Source: Sulfurovum sp. bin170 (GTDB lineage Bacteria > Campylobacterota > Campylobacteria > Campylobacterales > Sulfurovaceae). From it: a DNA stretch of 7,067 nt. Made by a program: the position numbers and the translations under genes. Below the pieces are notes generated by a model that saw nothing but the letters and a program-made list of their open reading frames with translations, made no database searches and was not told the origin of the DNA. This document shows, in pieces, positions 1-6,726 of this stretch. The stretch is taken from contig NZ_JAACKB010000074.1 in the NCBI RefSeq assembly GCF_010892395.1, positions 1 through 7,067 of the forward strand. The letters are read 5' to 3'. Positions within the stretch are counted from its first letter, which is position 1, and each line of letters starts with the position of its first letter.

Positions 1-45
1 AAAAATTGTGAAGATTACTATTGGTATAATTTTTTTTCTTATCAT
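1..45 (-). CDS. Start of an unidentified membrane or exported protein, cut by the left edge
   Basis: Only 15 codons are visible: ATG followed by a short basic stretch (IRKK) and then an unbroken hydrophobic run (IIPIVIFTIF). This is the usual opening of a signal peptide or an N-terminal membrane anchor. An AGGAG ribosome site lies at 55-59 (complement), nine bases before the ATG. The start is 24 bases after the stop of the upstream WYL gene, so it is probably the third gene of the same leftward operon. No family can be named from this fragment. The reading as a real gene rests on the ribosome site, the spacing and the amino-acid pattern; the frame stays open to the window edge. Confidence 0.55.
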   Translation of the reverse strand, partial: MIRKKIIPIVIFTIF

Positions 46-69
46 ATAAAGAGACTCCTATTTTTTAAT

Positions 70-999
70 CTATCTGTTAAGATAATTTTCTAACTCAACT
101 CGTAATCCATCTTTTAATGCTTGAGGTGAAACTATCTCTAAATCAGGCAACCATCTCTTGACAAAGGGCAGTATCTCCATAGGCTGTGTGTACTCTACAC
201 TGAACTCCACAGAGTTATCTTCTCGCTTTTCTATAAACTGCTGAGAATCAAAAAAACTTTTCATACCCTCTTCAAAATATTTAGCAATCTTTGGAGAGGC
301 TACTATATGAGCTATCTCTTTGGGTTTATCATATAGAGAGAATGGGTTTTGAAAAGTTCTAAAAAATTCATCATACTCGGATATGTCAACATTGGAGGCA
401 TCACTTTTTTTAGAGGGTTCTGTTTTTATAATAAAAGAGACTCTTAAAAAACGAAAACCACTCTCTTGATCTACAATAGCAAGATACCAATTCTGCTCCA
501 TAAAAATAAGTTTAAGGCAGAGTGCTTTTTCATGTACCCTTGGTGTGTCATAAACATAAGAAATATCTTGATACCTCTTATCTAAAATAGCTATCTGGAT
601 ATGCCGAAACATCACTTTTTCTTCATCACTTTTTAGCTCTTCAAATGGTGAGTTTTTATGTAAAAAGATATTTTTTTCATTATCTTGTGATTTATCATAC
701 ATTTGTCCTAAAATACTACTATCCCAATCGTGAACCATCTCCAACAACCAATTCAAATCATCTGTATTACTGATAATCTGTTCAAAGATATAGGAAGCAG
801 AGATAAATTCATAACTGTTTCCACTGCTCTTTTTTACTTTAATCATATTGTCATAATACTCTACGATAGAATCTAAATGACGACTCAATGTTCTAGTACA
901 ATCATATCCCAACTCTTGTGCTAATACATCATCTGCTTTTAATTTTTTTCTTTTATATAAAAGTTCCATTAATATAGCAACTTGTGCAACCTTTGCCAT
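70..999 (-). CDS. WYL-domain transcriptional regulator (wHTH-WYL-WCX)
   Basis: A 309-aa protein with the architecture of BrxR/CapW-type WYL regulators. Residues about 5-65 form a winged helix-turn-helix (a helix pair around KADDVLAQELGYD, then TRTLSRHLDSI and a wing ending SGNSYEF). The WYL domain spans about 128-195 and has its name-giving motif at W171-Y172-L173, followed by FRFLRVSFI. A WCX C-terminal domain runs from about 228 to 309 (SPKIAKYFE, EILPFVKRWLPDL). Family members bind inverted repeats as dimers and sense a ligand, often nucleic acid, through the WYL pocket; many repress defence operons. The start is supported by AGGGAG at 1008-1013, eight bases upstream, inside the preceding small gene, whose stop overlaps this ATG as TAATG. 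It probably binds the two palindromes in the divergent region (inference). A paralogous WCX domain is encoded at 6704-7067. Confidence 0.9.
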   Translation of the reverse strand: MAKVAQVAILMELLYKRKKLKADDVLAQELGYDCTRTLSRHLDSIVEYYDNMIKVKKSSGNSYEFISASYIFEQIISNTDDLNWLLEMVHDWDSSILGQMYDKSQDNEKNIFLHKNSPFEELKSDEEKVMFRHIQIAILDKRYQDISYVYDTPRVHEKALCLKLIFMEQNWYLAIVDQESGFRFLRVSFIIKTEPSKKSDASNVDISEYDEFFRTFQNPFSLYDKPKEIAHIVASPKIAKYFEEGMKSFFDSQQFIEKREDNSVEFSVEYTQPMEILPFVKRWLPDLEIVSPQALKDGLRVELENYLNR

Positions 1000-1157
1000 T
1001 ACAGATACTCCCTAACAAACTCACGAGCCATGCGTCTGTTTACTAATTCTTTTCTAATTCCATGTTTATCTCTTTTTCGATTGTAAGTTTTTTTACTTCT
1101 TACAACTCTCGTCACAGGACTAAATCCCCAAATTATCCGTTTTTTTATCTGTTTCAT
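999..1157 (-). CDS. Very basic 52-aa small protein of unknown function
   Basis: A 52-codon gene is open between the leftward promoter and the WYL gene. It begins MKQIKKRIIWGFSPVTRVVR and continues with SKKTYNRKRDKHG; roughly a third of its residues are Lys or Arg and it has no hydrophobic helix. AAGGA at 1164-1168 sits six bases before the ATG at 1157. An in-frame ATG at 1163 abuts that ribosome site directly and is therefore unlikely to be used. The TAA stop overlaps the WYL start by one base (TAATG), indicating translational coupling. The PVTR...SKK.YNRK pattern reminds me of small uncharacterised basic proteins, and Y.RK..KHG.R loosely resembles the ArfA ribosome-rescue core, but neither match is secure. 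A nucleic-acid or ribosome-binding role, or a partner of the WYL protein, is inference. Confidence 0.75.
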   Translation of the reverse strand: MKQIKKRIIWGFSPVTRVVRSKKTYNRKRDKHGIRKELVNRRMAREFVREYL

Positions 1158-1184
1158 ACCCATTCCTTTTATAAAATTTCTAGA

Positions 1185-1190
1185 ATTATA
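1185..1190 (-). promoter_or_regulatory. -10 box of the leftward promoter (52-aa protein / WYL operon)
   Basis: The complement reads a perfect TATAAT. The predicted transcription start is near 1178, about 20 bases before the small gene's ATG, leaving room for only its ribosome site. No good -35 lies at 17 bp; a TGGACA at 1212-1217 (complement) is 21 bp away, which is too long for an ideal sigma-70 spacer. A weak or absent -35 is normal in Campylobacterota. The palindrome at 1203-1215 fills the place where the -35 and spacer would be. Confidence 0.7.
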
Positions 1191-1202
1191 TCAATCTATA
1201 GA

Positions 1203-1215
1203 GACAACAGTTGTC
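1203..1215. promoter_or_regulatory. Palindromic operator of the leftward operon
   Basis: GACAACAGTTGTC is a perfect inverted repeat with 6-bp arms around one central base. It lies 12 bp upstream of the leftward -10 box, so a bound protein would cover the -35/spacer region. Read in the direction of its promoter it is embedded in TGGACAACTGTTGTCT, which matches the second operator at 14 of 16 positions. Its likely binder is the WYL regulator encoded by this same operon (inference). Confidence 0.75.
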
Positions 1216-1324
1216 CATCAAACCCCATATTTCTGAATATTACTAGATAAACTACTCTTCCATCTTTTCCCTATTTTTAAAATTATAGCTAATTTTTCCG
1301 ATATTTTTGACCTCTCGGCAGGTG

Positions 1325-1337
1325 GACAAATTTTGTC
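1325..1337. promoter_or_regulatory. Palindromic operator of the rightward envelope operon
   Basis: GACAAATTTTGTC is a perfect inverted repeat with 6-bp arms around one central T. It ends 11 bp before the rightward -10 box. It is the partner of the palindrome at 1203-1215, with the same arm length, central spacing, flanks (TGG before, T after) and distance to the -10. The two centres are 122 bp apart. I found no third copy elsewhere in the window, which argues that the pair is functional rather than background. Confidence 0.75.
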
Positions 1338-1348
1338 TTCAATGCAGC

Positions 1349-1354
1349 TATAAT
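1349..1354 (+). promoter_or_regulatory. -10 box of the rightward envelope-operon promoter
   Basis: A perfect TATAAT, with a predicted transcription start near 1361. TGGACA at 1323-1328 could serve as a weak -35 but is 20 bp away. The box overlaps an in-frame ATG at 1353, so that ATG would lie upstream of the message start; this favours the ATG at 1389 as the real start of the first gene. The operator at 1325-1337 sits immediately upstream. Confidence 0.7.
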
Positions 1355-1388
1355 GGCAGTAGAAATTAAAGAAATAGGGAGCTTTATT

Positions 1389-2873
1389 ATGAACAAGGAA
1401 CAAGAACTAAAAGAACGAAAGAGGGTTGAGAAGATTAAACTAAACATACTAATTGTATTGTTTTCCATCATCTCATTTTACACTAGCTATACAGGTTTTC
1501 TAAAACTTACAGGAGTTATAGAGCATGACTATCTATTGATGGGGGTAATGGGTCTGCTTGTAGGAGCATTACAGTATGCACTGGTATTTAGTATCAATGC
1601 ATTTCATCTAGGTGACCTATTTAGAAAAAATAGGATAAAAGCCGTAGCCTTACTGGCTATCTATATGATAACTATGGTTACCAGTGTAACTTTCTCATTC
1701 TCATACTGGTATCAAGAGTTCTCTGCTGAAGGTCATGCACAAAGAAGTTCCGAACTACAGCTCAATGGTGTTAAAGATAGTCTTATCACAGCTCAAGACT
1801 CATTTTCAAGAATGGGAACAAAACTAAAAAAACTCTCAGACTACTCAACTACAGAATCAAACAGAGAGCGAATAGATGGTAAAACTTGTGATAGAACCGT
1901 AGGCTCTGGTGAGGGTCCTTTTACTTGGTTAAGAGCAGATGATGCTAGACTTACCAAAAGTTACCTTGATGATGTAGAGAGGCTTGAAGCCCAACTAAAC
2001 CAAGATATACTACAGGTAGCTAACTATATTGAGAGTTTTGACCCAAATGGAGATGTTATCGGTTTCAACCGTACAGTTAATGACAGCATCAAACAGATTA
2101 ACCTAAAGTATTTTAAAAATCAGACTCTAAGTGACCTCAAAAATATGCTAATCTCACGAAGTGGACTAAATCGTAAAGCCATAACCGTCACAAGCAAAAA
2201 AACAGGTCAAGTAAGTACAGAGAGCTGTATGGATAATGACTTTAGTTTTGGAGCTAAAAAAGTTATTGCTAGGATTGATGCTCTCTCTCCTATAGAGGAG
2301 TTACATTTCTTTGATAGAAGCAATACCAAAGAGCTTTTTGCAAGAACAACAGCTGTACTAATGGCTCTAATGAACCCATCTACAATTAAATCTGTTGATG
2401 AGATGACACACTATGATGACATCACCAGTGGTGACCTCTATGCTGTATCAGCAGGGTTTATTATTGACCTTTTGATTTTGCTTGTTACACTCTATGCAAA
2501 AGAACCAAAAGAGCATAACTTGGTACTGTTTAGGATTGTCAAAAAGATACTTAATGGAGAATACTCTAATGAGATAATGCAAAAACTTAAACCATATCTA
2601 GCAGAGATGAACGGTAACTACCTAGTAGCTTTGCCTAAAGATGTGGATGACCAAGAGATAGAAAATATCAAACAGCTAATACTATACATGCAACATCAAA
2701 AGTTGGCAACACTATTTGTTAATAAAGTAAAAGGAGAGGCTCTTGATGAGTATTTCCCCATAGAGCTAAGAGAGAGCTATCCTGATAAGTCATTTAGAGT
2801 CTATCAAGTACCTAGAAAAAAGTTTGAGGCATTCATACTACAAAACATAGAGCAAGGAGAAGAGAATGTATAG
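1389..2873 (+). CDS. Four-helix inner-membrane protein with a large periplasmic domain, unknown family
   Basis: A 494-aa protein. The start at 1389 is chosen because GGGAG lies seven bases upstream, whereas the in-frame ATG at 1353 falls inside the -10 box. A basic N-terminus (KERKRVEKIK) is followed by helices at about 19-37, 49-72 and 84-106. A largely polar region (107-349) follows, then a fourth helix at 350-369 and a charged C-terminal domain (370-494). The positive-inside rule places both ends in the cytoplasm and the 240-residue middle domain in the periplasm. The only two cysteines, C167 and C280, both lie in that domain and could form a disulfide. The end of helix 3 (TSVTFSFSYWYQEFSAEG) loosely recalls function-unknown membrane proteins with a SvFFSf motif (memory only). 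I do not recognise a catalytic motif. It overlaps the next gene by eight bases, so the two products are likely made together. Confidence 0.85.
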   Translation: MNKEQELKERKRVEKIKLNILIVLFSIISFYTSYTGFLKLTGVIEHDYLLMGVMGLLVGALQYALVFSINAFHLGDLFRKNRIKAVALLAIYMITMVTSVTFSFSYWYQEFSAEGHAQRSSELQLNGVKDSLITAQDSFSRMGTKLKKLSDYSTTESNRERIDGKTCDRTVGSGEGPFTWLRADDARLTKSYLDDVERLEAQLNQDILQVANYIESFDPNGDVIGFNRTVNDSIKQINLKYFKNQTLSDLKNMLISRSGLNRKAITVTSKKTGQVSTESCMDNDFSFGAKKVIARIDALSPIEELHFFDRSNTKELFARTTAVLMALMNPSTIKSVDEMTHYDDITSGDLYAVSAGFIIDLLILLVTLYAKEPKEHNLVLFRIVKKILNGEYSNEIMQKLKPYLAEMNGNYLVALPKDVDDQEIENIKQLILYMQHQKLATLFVNKVKGEALDEYFPIELRESYPDKSFRVYQVPRKKFEAFILQNIEQGEENV

Positions 2874-5157
2874 CAGTCATATCAGAAGTATTTTAGAAGA
2901 GATTTCATGGAGATTTCAAGTGAAATATCTAAATTTCTATAGCGAGTGGATGGTAGTTCTACTTCCTTTTATATTGCTACTAACACTACCATATTGGTTA
3001 CCAAAGTTAAGCTTCCAAGCTCTAAAAAAGAGAGGTGCTGTTGTCAATATTTTGGCTCTAGGCTTCATCCTAACACTAGTGGCTACTGCTGCCTATATAT
3101 GGGCTATCATAGGAGAGCCAAATCAAAAAAAGTGGACAGAGGAAATTTTCCCTACACATATTACGCGTATTGCTACCAAAGTAAGAGATAATCAAGACAA
3201 TATGCTTGGTATATTGGCAAATCCAAAGCTTGACAAATCAAATAAAAGCACACTCTACATAGAGAATGTACCAAAACTATACTGGAGTATGCTAAAAGAT
3301 AGAGAGGAGCAGTATCTTAATTTCAATAACCATCAAATAGATTTTTGGGGCATCATAAATGACCCTAGGTCTTTTAATGGTATTGACCCTATAGGAGTTC
3401 CAAAGTCAATCATCGTTAATGGACGAGGTGGGAGCAGTCTATCTCAACAGCTTGTCAAAAACTTCTATGGTCAAGACTATTTTAATGGTCTAACTTCAAG
3501 TCGTCACCTCAATACAGTCATGAGGAAATGGCAAGAGTTAAATGAAGCAAAAACCTTTTATCACAATTTAAAAGAGAAAAATGGGGAGGAGTTCAAGCGA
3601 TGGATAGCAATGTACTCACCACCATTGGTCTCAAACGGAACCGTCTATGGACTAGAGAGTGTCTCTGCTGTTATATTCGGTAAAAAACCTCATGAGCTAA
3701 AAGATTATGAACAGATTCTACTAAGTCAAATGCATAAAATCTCCTACTACTTTTCACCTGAAAAAGTGAATGAGAAGAAGTGTAAACTAATCAAAAGAGA
3801 GTCTAAAAGAGACATTAACCGATACTTTTCCGATGATAAAAAGAGGATAACTGCCCTTAGTAGTGAGATTGACTCTTGGGTATGCCCAAAAGAGCCTGAG
3901 GTTCCATTAGACTTTTACAATATATTACAGAATTTAGATGATAGAAAAAAACGAGTTTACGGTAATCTAAATGCTAGAGTGTGGAAACTAGCAGGTAGCT
4001 CTACTTTGTTACTACGAAAAGAGCTAAAAGAGTATCAACAAAAACATCCAAAGCATCTAGTCACCGAGGCAAAGATGACCATAGATACAGCTAAAAATAT
4101 GGCATTCAAGAAAGGTATTGACAAAGCCCTTCTAAAAATTGAAAAAAACCTTGAGGGTCGTCTGGTGGTTGACCTTGATGGAAATGGAATCAAAGAGAGA
4201 GAACAGGCTAATATATGGATAAGTGTGGTTGATGACAAAGGGAGCTGGAAACATATCTACAAACGAGGGAATACCAGTTATAAACGCCGTATAGGTAGTC
4301 TCTCTAAGATATTTGAAGCTATCGCTTTGGGAGCAAGAGGAGATAAATGGGACTACTACTATTGTAATGAACCATACAAAAATGTCTCTAACTCTGATGG
4401 GAATCATGGTGGAAAATGTGAGGAGAATGGAGCCAATATCTACAGTGCTATGAGAGTATTTGGTGCTTCTAAAAACCTACCATTGAAATCTGCTTTTGAT
4501 AAATTTGTAGTTAAAAACAACAGAGGAGTTAAGATAGTACAAGAACCTATCAAGAAGCAACTATTAAAAGATATATATCATGAGTTCAATCTTAAAAAAG
4601 ATAGTAACGCAAGTAGTATGCAGTATGAGATGAGTTTTGGAATGACCAATAGTACACCTCTGAACTTACAAAAATCTATTCATAAATTGACACATCTTTT
4701 GTACCCAACAGGTCACTACAAAGAGGCACATATTATTGATTCTCTAAACTATAAGGTCGTTAGAGATACAAACCTAGTAAAAGGAGGAACAACTAAGAGA
4801 AACTACTCTACTACATTATCCTATAATATTAGAAAACTGTTTGATACCAACACAAAAATCTATATGAAGACTCTGCTAAAAGCACCACTCCATTCAGGCT
4901 ATGGAACGCTAAGGAGTTTCAATACCATCAATGGATTCAAGCCACTCTTTATCAAAAGTGGTACAACAGATACCAAAATAAACAATGAGACGCTAACTCA
5001 AAGCAAATGGACAGCAGGAGCTATAAAAGTCAAAGGTAAAAACTACAGTTTTGTTATTATGGTAGAGCGTCAAAAAGGTATAGGTAGAAGAATCAAACAC
5101 TATGAGATGATGAAACCTCTATTTAGAGAGCTTGTAAAAGCTCTTTTAGAGCATTAG
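2866..5157 (+). CDS. Class A penicillin-binding-protein-like bifunctional glycosyltransferase/transpeptidase
   Basis: A 763-aa membrane-anchored protein of the type that polymerises glycan strands and cross-links stem peptides in the periplasm. Helices lie at about 28-46 and 57-82. The GT51 domain follows: E147-E148-Q-Y-L with H156 (motif 1), GGSSLSQQLVKN at 188-199 (motif 2), RKWQE at 220-224 (motif 3), and YGLESVSAVIFGKKP near 261-275. The transpeptidase-like domain has S478-L-S-K481 (SxxK, nucleophile S478), S535-K-N537 (SxN) and K697-S-G-T-T (KTG-type), so all three active-site motifs are present. Unusual points are two N-terminal helices instead of one, an altered first GT51 motif, and a DLDGNG loop at 436-441. 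AAGGAG at 2854-2859, six bases upstream, supports the start. Divergence from housekeeping PBP1 and the operon context suggest a specialised role rather than bulk wall synthesis (inference). Confidence 0.88.
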   Translation: MYSSHIRSILEEISWRFQVKYLNFYSEWMVVLLPFILLLTLPYWLPKLSFQALKKRGAVVNILALGFILTLVATAAYIWAIIGEPNQKKWTEEIFPTHITRIATKVRDNQDNMLGILANPKLDKSNKSTLYIENVPKLYWSMLKDREEQYLNFNNHQIDFWGIINDPRSFNGIDPIGVPKSIIVNGRGGSSLSQQLVKNFYGQDYFNGLTSSRHLNTVMRKWQELNEAKTFYHNLKEKNGEEFKRWIAMYSPPLVSNGTVYGLESVSAVIFGKKPHELKDYEQILLSQMHKISYYFSPEKVNEKKCKLIKRESKRDINRYFSDDKKRITALSSEIDSWVCPKEPEVPLDFYNILQNLDDRKKRVYGNLNARVWKLAGSSTLLLRKELKEYQQKHPKHLVTEAKMTIDTAKNMAFKKGIDKALLKIEKNLEGRLVVDLDGNGIKEREQANIWISVVDDKGSWKHIYKRGNTSYKRRIGSLSKIFEAIALGARGDKWDYYYCNEPYKNVSNSDGNHGGKCEENGANIYSAMRVFGASKNLPLKSAFDKFVVKNNRGVKIVQEPIKKQLLKDIYHEFNLKKDSNASSMQYEMSFGMTNSTPLNLQKSIHKLTHLLYPTGHYKEAHIIDSLNYKVVRDTNLVKGGTTKRNYSTTLSYNIRKLFDTNTKIYMKTLLKAPLHSGYGTLRSFNTINGFKPLFIKSGTTDTKINNETLTQSKWTAGAIKVKGKNYSFVIMVERQKGIGRRIKHYEMMKPLFRELVKALLEH

Positions 5158-5167
5158 AAGCTTAATC

Positions 5168-5884
5168 ATGGACATATTTATCATCCTACTAAACCGAACC
5201 ATCAATCTACTAAAATACCCAATAGCCCTACTATTGGCTCTCCTGACCTATGAATTATTCATCATACTCTACGAAATTACAGAGACTATATACACTCATC
5301 AAAATTTCTACAAACACCTGTTTATCGGTATGGGGAGCTATCTTTTTCTATGGATTTTCATCTTTAGCAATATCAGAGGAAACTGGTTCTTAACCATAGA
5401 GCATGAGCTAACCCATACCATCTTTGCCCTGCTGACCTTTCACAAAATAGTTGATTTCAAAGCCTCGGACAGTTGGGGTGGATATATGCAATTCTCTGGT
5501 GTGGGAAGAGGAAACTGGCTTATTACCATTGCTCCCTACTTCTTTCCAACTTTTAGCATGATAGTCATACTGTTTATCTATCTCTCACAATCCCAATATC
5601 ACTACATTTTGGTAGGTATTCTTGGCTACAGCATCATCTATCATATTCACAGTACATGGAGTGAGACCAGTCTAAGACAGCCTGATATACAAGAGGTTGG
5701 TCTACCTTTTGCAGTGCTTTTTTTGCCCAGTGCCAATCTCTTGGCTCTTATTGGTATCTTGTCAGCCATCCCCTATGACGGCATCAATTTTTCAGATATT
5801 TTAAATCGTATCTATCAATACAGCTCAACACATATCACTCAATACTCCTACACTATTCAAGAGATAAAAGAGGTTTTTGGCTAA
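5168..5884 (+). CDS. M50B-like integral membrane metalloprotease
   Basis: A 238-aa, very hydrophobic protein with about five or six membrane segments (roughly 17-37, 51-69, 76-95, 116-140, 143-165, 178-203). The zinc motif HELTH occupies 79-83 (H79, E80, H83) inside a helix, as in site-2-protease-type intramembrane peptidases. GNWLITIAPYFFP (115-127) matches the G..(hydrophobic)..AP..xP stretch that follows in M50B-like proteins (PF13398 type). D173 in RQPDIQEVG is a candidate third metal ligand. The family cleaves membrane-embedded substrates or, in some members, has unknown function. It starts 10 bases after the PBP-like gene, with only a weak AGAAG at 5156-5160 as ribosome site, so translation may partly depend on the upstream gene. 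Its substrate could be the 494-aa protein or the PBP-like protein (inference). Confidence 0.8.
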   Translation: MDIFIILLNRTINLLKYPIALLLALLTYELFIILYEITETIYTHQNFYKHLFIGMGSYLFLWIFIFSNIRGNWFLTIEHELTHTIFALLTFHKIVDFKASDSWGGYMQFSGVGRGNWLITIAPYFFPTFSMIVILFIYLSQSQYHYILVGILGYSIIYHIHSTWSETSLRQPDIQEVGLPFAVLFLPSANLLALIGILSAIPYDGINFSDILNRIYQYSSTHITQYSYTIQEIKEVFG

Positions 5885-5916
5885 AAGTACAAGTAACAAA
5901 ATGGAAATAGAGACCA

Positions 5917-6726
5917 CTACTCTCCATCTACCCCAAACTCCACCAAAAACCGACCATACCCACGAACAGTATCATTTCCCACAGCCACCACTTCACCATA
6001 TTTGAGAAGTTCATAGCTCTGTGCATCAAGATTTTTAACACTAAGATTCACACTATACCCCTCTACAATTATCTTTTTCCCTTGAGCGTCACTGCGTCTA
6101 AATGTCTTTTGATAACGGCTCTTTGATGAGACCAACTCATAAGAGGGAGTAAATGGAAGTTTGGCATGGGCTTTTCCCTCTTCAAAAAAAGCTTTTCGCT
6201 TGTAGAGTGAGCTTAAAATATCTTCTAAGCCAATCTCTTTGATTAAACTTCTATTGGCTTGTTTTAAAATAAATGGGGTTAGTGATTTTATATGAACCGT
6301 AGAGGAAACTTTCGGTAGAGCCATCTGATTTAAAGGAAAAAGTGTCTCAATACCAAAGGCAGTATGTGGAAATTTAAAATGTTCTTTCTCCAAGCCGTAC
6401 TTACTCAACATCAAAGACAAAGTATCTATAACCATACTCATATCAAACGCTCTACTCTCCTCAAAAAATAGAATCAATCCAAAATCATAACGCTCTTGAC
6501 GAACTTCAACATTAAAGCGAAAAGGTCTATATCCATTGCTCTGTTCATAAAACTCATAATAGAGACAACGCTCTTTTGCAAAACACCCTTTACACTTATA
6601 AGTAGGATTAACACAACTTCTCTCTTTTAGAGCATGACCAAATGCCCCACGCAATGCTGAACCAATAAAAGAACTTGGTTTTCTATTATCATTTACTTCT
6701 ATTTTAATTTGATGGTATTGCATCAT
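5917..6726 (-). CDS. cas6: Cas6 RAMP endoribonuclease (pre-crRNA processing)
   Basis: A 269-aa protein of the Cas6 family that cuts CRISPR precursor RNA within repeats. The N-terminus carries the characteristic FIGSALRGAFGHALKE (20-35), followed by four cysteines C38, C45, C48 and C54 (CX6CX2CX5C), a likely metal-binding cluster typical of the PF10040-type Cas6 branch. The C-terminus holds the glycine-rich RAMP loop, GEVVAVGNDTVRGYGRF (244-260). H31 and H121 are candidate catalytic histidines. GGAG at 6731-6734 is four bases from ATG 6726 and seven from the in-frame ATG 6723; the second may be the real start. The gene begins inside the upstream WYL gene (23-bp overlap), so the two are probably translationally coupled. 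No other cas gene and no repeat array lies in the window; this Cas6 branch usually serves type I or III systems, so partners may lie to the right. Confidence 0.85.
   Translation of the reverse strand: MMQYHQIKIEVNDNRKPSSFIGSALRGAFGHALKERSCVNPTYKCKGCFAKERCLYYEFYEQSNGYRPFRFNVEVRQERYDFGLILFFEESRAFDMSMVIDTLSLMLSKYGLEKEHFKFPHTAFGIETLFPLNQMALPKVSSTVHIKSLTPFILKQANRSLIKEIGLEDILSSLYKRKAFFEEGKAHAKLPFTPSYELVSSKSRYQKTFRRSDAQGKKIIVEGYSVNLSVKNLDAQSYELLKYGEVVAVGNDTVRGYGRFLVEFGVDGE

Noticed and set aside
1062..1250. 62-aa plus-strand frame
   Set aside because: Lies mostly over the minus-strand 52-aa gene, which has a ribosome site, promoter and coupling; the composition looks like antisense shadow.
1279..1296. 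AT-only inverted repeat AAAATTA-TAGC-TAATTTT between the operators
   Set aside because: A seven-bp A/T stem is easily produced by chance in AT-rich DNA, and it has no fixed relation to either promoter.
1353..1388. Upstream in-frame ATG as start of the 494-aa protein
   Set aside because: It overlaps the TATAAT box and has no ribosome site; ATG 1389 has GGGAG seven bases upstream.
1218..1471. Minus-strand frames of about 60 aa across the rightward promoter
   Set aside because: They overlap the promoter, operator and 5' end of the 494-aa gene and have no convincing start context.
4035..4407. Minus-strand frames inside the PBP-like gene
   Set aside because: Antisense shadows of a gene with intact catalytic motifs.
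5900..5926. Possible terminator hairpin between the convergent genes
   Set aside because: Only ATGGA/TCCAT plus GAG/CTC can pair, with a bulge, and no T-run follows on either strand.
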